From assembly GCA_024401355.1 (NCBI GenBank), contig JAKSLF010000008.1, positions 32,389 to 96,388 on the forward strand: a stretch of 64,000 nucleotides of DNA. The letters are read 5' to 3'. Origin of the DNA: Bacteroidales bacterium (lineage in GTDB: Bacteria; Bacteroidota; Bacteroidia; Bacteroidales; Marinilabiliaceae). Positions 1-6,980 of the stretch are shown here, piece by piece (the first letter of the stretch is position 1; each line of letters begins with the position of its first letter). The position numbers were made by a program, and so were the translations under genes. The notes beneath the pieces are model-generated. The model did not search any database, was not told where the DNA came from, and worked only from the letters and a program-made list of their open reading frames with translations.

Positions 1-436
1 TAGTGAGCCAACGCTTATTGGAGAAAGTAAACTCGAGCTTATTGCGATACTTGCGATTTTCCTTTGAGGCGAGAATAGGCATTTGTTCAGGGAGCTCGAC
101 CTTGCCGATGCGGCGAAGATTCTGGAGCACCTCACGAGCCTTGAACTCGAGCTGCTTCTCGTATGGTATGCTTTGCCATTTACAGCCACCACAGACACCG
201 AAGTGTTTGCAGAAAGGCTCGACACGCATGTCGGAATATTTATGGAAGAAAACGGCGTCGCCCTCGTAGTAAGAGGAACGCTTTTTAGTCACCTGTATGT
301 CGACAACATCGCCAGGCACAGCGCCATTGACGAAGACCACGCGGTCGTCCACGCGGCAAAGAGCCTTACCTTCGGCTGCGACGTCGGTCACTTCGACGTT
401 GAGGAGGAGAGGCTTATTATTTCTAGATCTGCCCAC
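1..436 (-). CDS. rlmD: 23S rRNA (uracil-C5)-methyltransferase, RlmD/RumA family, 5' part only
   Basis: The minus strand encodes the N-terminal 145 residues of an RlmD/RumA-like m5U methyltransferase; the rest lies beyond the left edge. A TRAM-like RNA-binding domain (about residues 8-60, with VFVNGAVPGDVVDIQVTKK) is followed by the iron-sulfur cysteine motif CKHFGVCGGCKW (about 80-91) and the start of the central domain (ENRKYRNKLEFTFSN). These are standard family landmarks. No ATG is available: an in-frame TAA lies just upstream, so translation most likely starts at GTG 434-436 (MGRSRNNKP...), which matches where homologues begin. A good TAnnTTTG promoter element sits 30 bases upstream. The family methylates a uridine of 23S rRNA using S-adenosylmethionine; which uridine cannot be told from this fragment. 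Confidence 0.85.
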   Translation of the reverse strand, partial: MGRSRNNKPLLLNVEVTDVAAEGKALCRVDDRVVFVNGAVPGDVVDIQVTKKRSSYYEGDAVFFHKYSDMRVEPFCKHFGVCGGCKWQSIPYEKQLEFKAREVLQNLRRIGKVELPEQMPILASKENRKYRNKLEFTFSNKRWLT

Positions 437-465
437 TTTAAAGAGTCGTTATATAATTATAGGTA

Positions 466-473
466 CAAAGTTA
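466..473 (-). promoter_or_regulatory. -7 promoter element of rlmD
   Basis: Read on the minus strand this is TAACTTTG, a perfect match to the Bacteroidota -7 consensus TAnnTTTG, 30 bases before the GTG start. A second match (TACCTTTG) lies at 605-612 on the same strand. Confidence 0.6.
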
Positions 474-549
474 CGGAAACCTTTTGGATTAATCGAAAAC
501 TGGCGGTTGATAATTGCTAACAAAAGTTAAGAAAAAAGGCAAAAAACGA

Positions 550-830
550 GTTTGACAACTTTGACCATGACCATTGTTAAAGTGAGTTAAAAAAAAGTAT
601 ATTACAAAGGTAAAGTAAGGGTATAGTAAGGGTACGGTAAGGTTATCTTATCCCTCCGTTAAAATGAAGTCGAAACAAGTAGAGTCAAAAGCAAAAGATA
701 GTTAAATCGCAATCAAATAAATACACATATATTAACAAACGAAATTGGCATTTTAAGAGTAAAGGGAACGAAACGTTTGGAGCATAACGCAGAAAAAGTA
801 GAATGGTCGCGGTCAAAGTGGTCAAAGTTG
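550..830. repeat. inverted pair of GGTCAAAG-type elements
   Basis: GGTCGCGGTCAAAGTGGTC at 805-823, continued by CAAAGTTG, has an inverted counterpart at 550-572 whose minus strand reads GGTCATGGTCAAAGTTGTC. Each copy contains two or three direct GGTCA(A) half-sites. The span given covers both copies; the 230 bp between them are not repetitive in this way apart from the 11-bp array. Confidence 0.5.
615..647. repeat. three tandem 11-bp repeats
   Basis: GTAAGGGTATA, GTAAGGGTACG and GTAAGGTTATC follow each other without gaps (615-625, 626-636, 637-647). A related pair occurs at 37291-37312. The 11-bp period is close to one helical turn, as in some protein-binding arrays; the function is unknown. 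Confidence 0.7.
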
Positions 831-1037
831 AAATTACGGGTAACAAGGAGGCAAAAAGAGAATTTTGCAACATACGAATAACAAATTTCACAAATAATAG
901 ACAATCGAAATAACAAAAAGAGAAAAAAATTGGAAAGCGGAGATTACAATCCAAACGTTTGCGCAATTTAGTATTATTCTAAAGAATACAAGCATAACAC
1001 TAAATATCAATCAATTATGAGCCAAGAGTATAGAAAT

Positions 1038-1053
1038 ACGTTATTTATAACGT
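1038..1053. repeat. inverted repeat upstream of the rnf promoter
   Basis: ACGTTAT-TT-ATAACGT has perfect 7-bp arms, flanked by further AAA/TTT symmetry. It lies 44 bp upstream of the rnf -7 element and could be an operator. Confidence 0.5.
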
Positions 1054-1096
1054 GTTTAAATTGAAAACAAGTGTTCCATAATTGAAACGGGAGTTA

Positions 1097-1104
1097 TAAT
1101 TTTG
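1097..1104 (+). promoter_or_regulatory. -7 promoter element of the rnf operon
   Basis: TAATTTTG matches TAnnTTTG and lies 41 bases before the rseC ATG. No other good match is seen between it and the coding start. Confidence 0.6.
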
Positions 1105-1145
1105 ACGTAAATTTACAAGGCCAAGTAAGGCACAAGACCGACACA

Positions 1146-1565
1146 ATGGGAAACGACAAGAGCATAGAGCACGAAGGCATCGTGAGAGCTATCGAAGGGC
1201 GTAATGTGAAAGTAGAGATACTGAGCAAATCGGCCTGTTCGGGATGTTCGGCACGTTCGTTATGTTCGTCGTCGGAGCAGAAAGTGAAGGAGATAGACGT
1301 AGAAACGAGTGAGGGAGAGAGATATGAAGTGGGAGAGAATGTGACAGTTGTAGGCATGGAATCGATGGGATTGATAGCAGTAATGATATGCTATGTTGTA
1401 CCGGTGGTGCTGATGGTGGCGACGATGGGAGTGCTAACGCGAATGGGGAATGAAGACACGATAGTGGGCCTTGCGGGTCTGGGTGTTCTTGTTCCTTATT
1501 TTATTATAGTATATCTCATGAGAGAAAGATTAGGTAGACGCTTCAAATTCAAAATCAAAAAATAA
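1146..1565 (+). CDS. rseC: RseC/SoxR-reducing-system family membrane protein
   Basis: This 139-residue protein opens the Rnf operon. It has the RseC layout: a short cytoplasmic N-terminus with EGIVRAIEGRNVKVEI, a cysteine motif CSGCSARSLC (C31, C34, C40), then two hydrophobic segments (about 75-97 and 104-123) and a basic tail ending KFKIKK. RseC-family proteins accompany Rnf operons in many bacteria, and in gamma-proteobacteria they take part with Rsx/Rnf in reducing SoxR; here the position supports a role in assembling or tuning the Rnf complex. The gap to rnfB is 24 bases, so the genes are almost certainly cotranscribed. Confidence 0.88.
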   Translation: MGNDKSIEHEGIVRAIEGRNVKVEILSKSACSGCSARSLCSSSEQKVKEIDVETSEGERYEVGENVTVVGMESMGLIAVMICYVVPVVLMVATMGVLTRMGNEDTIVGLAGLGVLVPYFIIVYLMRERLGRRFKFKIKK

Positions 1566-1589
1566 AAAACAAAAAACTAAAAGAATAAT

Positions 1590-2543
1590 ATGGAAGCTGT
1601 TTTAATAACGATTGCAGTGTTGGCTTCGCTGGGCTTAACGGCAGCGTTTATACTTTATTTTGTATCGCAGAAATTCAAGGTCTATGAGGACCCAAAGATT
1701 GGCGAGGTAGAAGAAGTGTTGCCGGGTGCCAACTGTGGCGGATGCGGTTTTGCGGGATGCCATGCGATGGCTGAGGCATTGGCCAAGGCGGACGACATCT
1801 CGGGACTAGTATGTCCGGTAGGTGGTTCGGCAGTCATGAGCCAAGTGGCGACAATACTTGGCAAGAGCGTTGCAGAGTCGGCTCCAAAAGTGGCAGTAGT
1901 GCGTTGTGCAGGCTGCACGGTAGGCGAATCGGCAAACCGTCAGAAGACATTGGACTATGACGGAGCGAAATCGTGTGCGATAGCATCGACACATTTTGCA
2001 GGTGACACAGCATGTTCATACGGATGTCTTGGACTTGGAGACTGTGTAAAAGTGTGCCAGTTCAATGCGATCAAGGTGAACGAGGCGACAGGACTAGCAG
2101 AAGTGGACGAAGCGAAATGTGTTGCATGTGGAGCATGTGCGAAGGCATGTCCGAAGCAGATAATCGAGATACGCTACAAGGGCCGAGTAGTAAAAGACGT
2201 AGCACGCCGAGTATGGGTAAGCTGCGTGAACAAGGACAAAGGAGCAGTAGCGATGAAGGCATGCAAGGCATCGTGCATAGGATGCGGCAAGTGTGCGAAA
2301 GTGTGCAAGTTTGAAGCAATCACAGTAGAGAACAATGTTGCTCACATCGACATGGAGAAGTGCAAGGCCTGTGGCTTGTGCATGAACGAGTGTCCAAAGA
2401 ATGCAATAGTAGCGACATTCCCAGCTCCACCAAAGCCAGCTCCTAAACCAGCGGCAGTTGAGGCGACAGGAACAGCCATTCCGAAACCTGCAGAACAACC
2501 GAAGCCAGTAGAGGTACCGGTACAGGCAGACAAACAACAATAA
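1590..2543 (+). CDS. rnfB: Rnf complex electron-transport subunit RnfB
   Basis: RnfB is the ferredoxin-facing, multi-cluster subunit of the Rnf ferredoxin:NAD+ oxidoreductase. The N-terminus is one membrane helix (about 4-26). The RnfB 4Fe-4S domain follows with C49, C52, C57 and C75 (GANCGGCGFAGCHAM). A cysteine-rich middle part (CSYGCLGLGDCVKVC) and further ferredoxin motifs (CVACGACAKACP, CIGCGKCAKVC, CKACGLCMNECP) supply the remaining clusters. The last 45 residues are a Pro/Ala/Lys linker-like tail, probably disordered. Length (317) is longer than the roughly 190-residue proteobacterial RnfB because of the extra clusters, as is usual in Bacteroidota. Confidence 0.96.
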   Translation: MEAVLITIAVLASLGLTAAFILYFVSQKFKVYEDPKIGEVEEVLPGANCGGCGFAGCHAMAEALAKADDISGLVCPVGGSAVMSQVATILGKSVAESAPKVAVVRCAGCTVGESANRQKTLDYDGAKSCAIASTHFAGDTACSYGCLGLGDCVKVCQFNAIKVNEATGLAEVDEAKCVACGACAKACPKQIIEIRYKGRVVKDVARRVWVSCVNKDKGAVAMKACKASCIGCGKCAKVCKFEAITVENNVAHIDMEKCKACGLCMNECPKNAIVATFPAPPKPAPKPAAVEATGTAIPKPAEQPKPVEVPVQADKQQ

Positions 2544-2561
2544 AGATTAATCGAGGAACTT

Positions 2562-3941
2562 ATGTTGAAGACATTTAAAATAGGCGGCATACATCCAGAG
2601 GAGAACAAACTCTCGGCAGGAAGTGCACTCAAGCAGTTCCAATTGCCAGCCGACATCAAGGAAGTCAAGATACCTGTAGCTCAGCATATCGGTGCTCCAG
2701 CCCAGCCAGTTGTCGCAGTAGGTGATGACGTAAAAGTTGGTCAGGTAATAGCTCAGGCAGGAGGATTTGTTTCAGCAAACATACATTCACCATTCTCGGG
2801 CAAGGTTAAGAAAATAGAAGCCACAACAGGCGACGACGGAAAACCAGCCATGATGATAACGATCGCGATTGAGGGCGACGAATGGGTAGAGACAATAGAC
2901 CGTTCGACAGGCATCAAGCGTGAGATTACCCTCTCGGCAGAAGAGATCGTGAAGAAGATTGGCGAGATGGGTATCGTAGGCATGGGTGGTGCACGCTTCC
3001 CTGCACAGGTGAAACTTGCTGTAAAGCCTGGTCAGGCACAGGCGCTCATCATCAATGGTGTGGAATGTGAGCCATACTTGACAGCAGACCACCGACTGAT
3101 GCTCGAGAAGAGTGAGGAAGTGCTTATAGGCATCAAGATACTGATGAAAGCCATTGGCGTAACAGAAGCATACATTGGCATCGAGAACAACAAGAAAGAT
3201 GCGATAGAGTTGTTGACAAAACTGTCGGCAGGATATCCAGGCATCAAAGTACAGCCACTGAAGATGAAATATCCTCAGGGCGGTGAGAAGCAGTTGATAG
3301 ACGCATGTATCGGACGTCAGGTGGCAAGTGGTGCACTACCTATATCAGTTGGTGCAGTAGTGCAGAACGTAGGTACAGCATTTGCAGTATATGAGGCAGT
3401 ACAGAAGAACAAGCCACTGATAGAGCGAGTAGTTTGCGTCACAGGCAAGCCATTGCAGAATCCATCGAACTTCTGGGCAAGAATAGGCACACCAGTCAAG
3501 GCTCTCATCGAAGCGGCCGGCGGAATGCCAGAAGACTGTGCGAAGGTGATTGGTGGTGGTCCGATGATGGGCCGAGCATTTGCGACACTCGACGTACCAA
3601 TTCACAAGGGATCGTCGGGTATATTGCTGATGAACAACCAGGAATCGAAGCGAGGCGAGATAGCGAACTGCATCAGATGTGCTAAGTGCGTGTCGGTATG
3701 TCCGATGGGTCTTGAGCCATTCTTGCTGTCGAAAGTATCGGCAAAGCAGCTTTGGGACATGGCAGAGGAGAATCACATCGCCGACTGTATAGAGTGTGGT
3801 TCATGTAGCTTCACATGTCCATCGAACCGTCCACTCCTCGACTACATCAGAAGAGGCAAGAGCACAGTGATGGGCATCATGAGGGCTCGTGCGGCAGCAG
3901 CCAAAGCAGCGGCAGAAGCAGCAGAAGCAAAGAAAAACTAA
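2562..3941 (+). CDS. rnfC: Rnf complex subunit RnfC
   Basis: RnfC is the peripheral NADH/FMN-binding subunit of Rnf, related to NuoF. The 459 residues show the N-terminal barrel-sandwich region (HPEENKLSAGSA, then IGAPAQPVVAVGDDVKVGQ), the flavin/NADH fold with GMGGARFPAQVKL and INGVECEPYLTADHRLM, a SLBB-like segment and two C-terminal 4Fe-4S motifs (CIRCAKCVSVCP and CIECGSCSFTCP). The end is an Ala/Lys helix (RARAAAAKAAAEAAEAKKN). It begins 18 bases after rnfB, and the order rnfB-C-D-G-E-A is the typical one. Confidence 0.97.
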   Translation: MLKTFKIGGIHPEENKLSAGSALKQFQLPADIKEVKIPVAQHIGAPAQPVVAVGDDVKVGQVIAQAGGFVSANIHSPFSGKVKKIEATTGDDGKPAMMITIAIEGDEWVETIDRSTGIKREITLSAEEIVKKIGEMGIVGMGGARFPAQVKLAVKPGQAQALIINGVECEPYLTADHRLMLEKSEEVLIGIKILMKAIGVTEAYIGIENNKKDAIELLTKLSAGYPGIKVQPLKMKYPQGGEKQLIDACIGRQVASGALPISVGAVVQNVGTAFAVYEAVQKNKPLIERVVCVTGKPLQNPSNFWARIGTPVKALIEAAGGMPEDCAKVIGGGPMMGRAFATLDVPIHKGSSGILLMNNQESKRGEIANCIRCAKCVSVCPMGLEPFLLSKVSAKQLWDMAEENHIADCIECGSCSFTCPSNRPLLDYIRRGKSTVMGIMRARAAAAKAAAEAAEAKKN

Positions 3942-3962
3942 AACAGAAAACAGATAATCACA

Positions 3963-4922
3963 ATGAATAATTTAACCATAGCACCATCACCACATGTGCA
4001 TAGCAGCGACTCAGTGAAGCGCAACATGTATTTGGTTGTCGCAGCTCTGCTTCCGGCCCTGATTGCATCGGTGTATTATTTTGGATTGGGCGCCCTATCG
4101 GTAGTTGTAACATCGATAGTATCGTGCGTACTGATAGAGTTTCTCATACAGAAATTTGTCCTAAAAGTGCCAACGACCATAACAGATGGTTCGGCAGCAG
4201 TAACAGGTCTCATCTTATCGTTCAACCTGCCAGCAGGACTTCCATTGTGGATAGTAGTTGTTGGTGCGCTAGTAGCGATAGGCATAGGCAAGATGACCTT
4301 TGGTGGTCTTGGCCAGAACATAGCGAACCCAGCAATATTGGGACGAGTATTCCTGCTTGTCTCATTCCCAGCACAGATGACCACATGGCCAGTGCCACAA
4401 GGAGCTGACGGTGCGACAGGTGCGACACCACTCGGACTGTTGAAAGAAGGTGGTGTAGGTGCACTTGCAAACATACCGACATCGGACCTTTTGTTTGGAA
4501 ACATTGGCGGTTCGCTTGGTGAGATTTCGGCGCTTCTGCTTATCATTGGTGGAATAATCCTGCTGGTGACAAGAGTGATTACATGGCACATACCAGTGAG
4601 CATACTTGCGACAGTAGCGATCTTTGCTGGCTTGATGTGGGGCGTTGACCCAACGCAGTATGCAGATCCATTGTTTCACATATTGACAGGTGGTATGCTT
4701 CTGGGTGCAATATTCATGGCAACCGACTACGTAACATCACCAATGTCGCATTCGGGCATGATAGTATATGGTGTAGGCATTGGCCTTATAACAATGCTCA
4801 TCCGTACATTCGGAGCATATCCGGAAGGAATGTCATTCGCTATTCTGATAATGAATATCGTGACACCACTTATCAACACCTATTGCAAACCTAAACGATT
4901 CGGGGAGGTAGTAAAGAAATGA
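3963..4922 (+). CDS. rnfD: Rnf complex membrane subunit RnfD
   Basis: RnfD is an integral membrane flavoprotein of the Rnf complex. The 319-residue protein has about nine hydrophobic segments after a soluble N-terminus of 25 residues. The stretch GADGATGATPLGLLKE contains the (S/T)GAT-type site where the family carries covalent FMN through a phosphoester-threonyl bond. The stop codon overlaps the rnfG start (ATGA), which suggests translational coupling. Confidence 0.96.
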   Translation: MNNLTIAPSPHVHSSDSVKRNMYLVVAALLPALIASVYYFGLGALSVVVTSIVSCVLIEFLIQKFVLKVPTTITDGSAAVTGLILSFNLPAGLPLWIVVVGALVAIGIGKMTFGGLGQNIANPAILGRVFLLVSFPAQMTTWPVPQGADGATGATPLGLLKEGGVGALANIPTSDLLFGNIGGSLGEISALLLIIGGIILLVTRVITWHIPVSILATVAIFAGLMWGVDPTQYADPLFHILTGGMLLGAIFMATDYVTSPMSHSGMIVYGVGIGLITMLIRTFGAYPEGMSFAILIMNIVTPLINTYCKPKRFGEVVKK

Positions 4923-5650
4923 AAAAGCTAGAATCAACATTGCCAAACATGCTGGCAGTCCTAACATGCATCTGCATCATAGCAGCAGCACTCCTCGGCA
5001 TGATGAACGAGGTCACTAAAGACCCTATCGCCCAGATAGAGCAGAAGAACCTCGAAGAAGGCATCAAGAAAGTGATATTGGGAGCCAATGCGAGTGGCGA
5101 CCTCACGGTGAGCAAGATAGACACCATCGTCGAAGACAAGCAGGTATATATAGTATATACTGCAGAGCAGAACGGCAAGGAACTTGGCAAGGCAGTAAAA
5201 ACTGCAGTACAGGGATTCTCGCCAGACTTGACAGTGCTTACAGGCTTTGATGCCGAAGGCAACGTGATGGGCTATGAGATATTGAAGCATGGTGAAACTC
5301 CAGGACTTGGTGCACAGGCTCCAGAGTGGTTCAAGGACAAGGAGAACAATCCGAAGAGCTACATCATCGGAATGAATCCTGGCAAGAACAAGATGACAGT
5401 GAGCAAAGACGGCGGTGAGATAGACGCCATCACAGCATCAACAATCACCAGCCGTGCATTCTTGAAAGCTATCAACATGGAATATAACACCCTCTTCAAG
5501 GGCAACGCCGAGACAGGTGCGACAAAAAAAGCCGAGCCAGCATCATGCGACTCGACAGCAGTTGCGACAAACGACTCGACAGCCGTAGCAGAAAAAGAAG
5601 CTCAGCAAGGCGGTGCATTAACTATCAAGGTAGTTGAAGTAGAAGAATAA
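4919..5650 (+). CDS. rnfG: Rnf complex flavoprotein subunit RnfG
   Basis: RnfG is a membrane-anchored subunit with an FMN-binding domain. One N-terminal helix (about 9-27) anchors a soluble domain; the flavinylation region reads GGEIDAITASTITSRAF, so the usual SGAT-like motif appears as TAST, with the acceptor threonine kept. GAQAPEWFKDK and the GETPGLGAQ segment are other family landmarks. The last 45 residues form a low-complexity tail rich in Ser/Thr/Ala (CDSTAVATNDSTAVAEKE) not needed for the fold. The start overlaps rnfD by four bases. Confidence 0.94.
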   Translation: MKKLESTLPNMLAVLTCICIIAAALLGMMNEVTKDPIAQIEQKNLEEGIKKVILGANASGDLTVSKIDTIVEDKQVYIVYTAEQNGKELGKAVKTAVQGFSPDLTVLTGFDAEGNVMGYEILKHGETPGLGAQAPEWFKDKENNPKSYIIGMNPGKNKMTVSKDGGEIDAITASTITSRAFLKAINMEYNTLFKGNAETGATKKAEPASCDSTAVATNDSTAVAEKEAQQGGALTIKVVEVEE

Positions 5651-5682
5651 AAGGGTTACTCAACCAAAAAAAGAACTAGAAA

Positions 5683-6264
5683 ATGAATAAGTTTAAGATA
5701 ATACTCAACGGACTTGTCAAGGAGAACCCTACATTTGTACTTCTCCTCGGTATGTGTCCGACACTTGGTACGACAACGTCGGCCATCAATGGTATGGGTA
5801 TGGGACTTGCGACGACATTCGTACTCATCTGTTCGAACGTCGTATTGTCATCAATAAAGAAGATAGTGCCAGACATGGTGCGCATACCATCGTTCATCGT
5901 GGTTATCGCAACATTCGTGACAGTGCTCCAGATGCTGATGCAGGCATATATGCCATCGCTTTATGCATCGCTCGGTCTCTTCATTCCACTGATTGTTGTG
6001 AACTGTATCGTGCTTGGCCGTGCAGAGGCATTCGCAGTAAAGAACACACCATTCGACTCTATGCTTGACGGCATTGGCATGGGTTTGGGCTTCACCATAG
6101 CGCTCACATTGCTTGGTGCCTGCCGTGAGTTGCTCGGTTCGGGCAACATCTTTGGTATCGACCTGTGGAGCAAGGAGTATGGAGCACTGGCATTCGTGCT
6201 TGCACCAGGAGCCTTCATAGTATTGGGCTACCTCATCGCCATCGTCAACAAACTCCGTAATTAA
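5683..6264 (+). CDS. rnfE: Rnf complex membrane subunit RnfE
   Basis: RnfE (RsxE) is one of two homologous six-helix membrane subunits of the Rnf complex. The family landmarks NPTFVLLLGMCPTLGTTTSA, VLSSIKKIVPDMVRIPSFIV and CIVLGRAEAFAVKN are all present. Length (193) is close to the family norm. It follows rnfG after 32 bases and precedes rnfA by 22. Confidence 0.96.
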   Translation: MNKFKIILNGLVKENPTFVLLLGMCPTLGTTTSAINGMGMGLATTFVLICSNVVLSSIKKIVPDMVRIPSFIVVIATFVTVLQMLMQAYMPSLYASLGLFIPLIVVNCIVLGRAEAFAVKNTPFDSMLDGIGMGLGFTIALTLLGACRELLGSGNIFGIDLWSKEYGALAFVLAPGAFIVLGYLIAIVNKLRN

Positions 6265-6286
6265 TTAAACTCAAAAGAAAAGAATT

Positions 6287-6880
6287 ATGGAATATATACT
6301 TATAGTCATATCGGCAATCTTCGTCAACAACGTTGTATTGTCGCAGTTCCTCGGCATTTGCCCTTTCCTTGGAGTTTCAAAGAAGGTGAGCACAGCCGCA
6401 GGCATGGGTGCAGCAGTAACATTCGTGCTGACACTTGCCACAATCGTGACATACCTAGTACAGAAGTGCATACTTGAACCATTCGACCTCAAGTATCTGC
6501 AGACAATAGCATTCATCCTCATCATCGCAGCCCTTGTGCAGATGGTAGAGATCATACTCAAGAAAGTGTCGCCATCGCTCTATCAGGCACTTGGTGTATT
6601 CTTGCCACTTATCACAACAAACTGCTGTATCCTTGGTGTAGCAATAATGGTAGGTGACGGAACATACAACGCGATGGGTCTTGAGCCAACATTGTTGAGT
6701 GGTGTAGTTTATGCAATAGCAACAGCCATAGGCTTTGCACTTGCCCTCATCCTCTTCGCAGGTGTACGCGAGCATCTCGAACTCATGGATATTCCAGAGG
6801 GAATGAAAGGCATGCCAATAGCACTCATCGTGGCAGGCATCATGGCCTTGGCATTCATCGGATTCTCGGGTCTGGTATAA
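6287..6880 (+). CDS. rnfA: Rnf complex membrane subunit RnfA
   Basis: RnfA (RsxA) is the partner of RnfE in the membrane core of the complex. It shows VNNVVLSQFLGICPFLGVSK near the N-terminus, where the paired cysteines of RnfA/RnfE are thought to hold an intramembrane iron-sulfur centre, and LPLITTNCCILGVAI in the middle. Six hydrophobic helices span the 197 residues. It is the last gene of the operon; a strong terminator starts 26 bases downstream. Confidence 0.96.
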   Translation: MEYILIVISAIFVNNVVLSQFLGICPFLGVSKKVSTAAGMGAAVTFVLTLATIVTYLVQKCILEPFDLKYLQTIAFILIIAALVQMVEIILKKVSPSLYQALGVFLPLITTNCCILGVAIMVGDGTYNAMGLEPTLLSGVVYAIATAIGFALALILFAGVREHLELMDIPEGMKGMPIALIVAGIMALAFIGFSGLV

Positions 6881-6905
6881 AACGACAAAAGAATAAGAAG
6901 AAAAA

Positions 6906-6936
6906 AGAGGCGTTGCGATGTGACGTCTCTTTTTTT
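6906..6936 (+). terminator. Rho-independent terminator of the rnf operon
   Basis: AGAGGCGT (6906-6913) pairs with ACGTCTCT (6923-6930) with one G-U pair and is followed by a run of seven T. It separates the rnf genes from the downstream DUF6057 operon. Confidence 0.9.
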
Positions 6937-6939
6937 GTA

Positions 6940-6947
6940 TATATTTG
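6940..6947 (+). promoter_or_regulatory. -7 promoter element of the DUF6057 operon
   Basis: TATATTTG matches TAnnTTTG directly behind the rnf terminator. It overlaps the TTG at 6945 that would be the most upstream start, so translation must begin further down, at ATG 6981. Confidence 0.7.
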
Positions 6948-6980
6948 CGCTACGGAATCTTACCTCTGAATATAAAACTG

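Larger units (their letters stand above)
437..1145. other. 709-bp intergenic region with repeats and divergent promoters
   Basis: I see no convincing gene here; the open frames, for example on the minus strand at 685-966, are low-complexity and A/T-driven. The stretch holds the rlmD promoter, the rnf promoter, an array of 11-bp repeats (615-647), inverted copies of a GGTCAAAG-type element (550-572 and 805-830) and a 16-bp inverted repeat (1038-1053). Confidence 0.6.

Noticed and set aside
83-520. Plus-strand reading frame of 145 codons at the left end
   Set aside because: It is the antisense shadow of the rlmD-type gene, which is well supported on the minus strand.
685-966. Minus-strand reading frame with hydrophobic composition in the rlmD-rnf gap
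   Set aside because: It is caused by an A-rich plus strand, has no sensible start context and no recognisable domain.
6945-6980. TTG start for the first DUF6057 gene
   Set aside because: The TTG lies inside the -7 promoter element, so it would be upstream of the transcript start.
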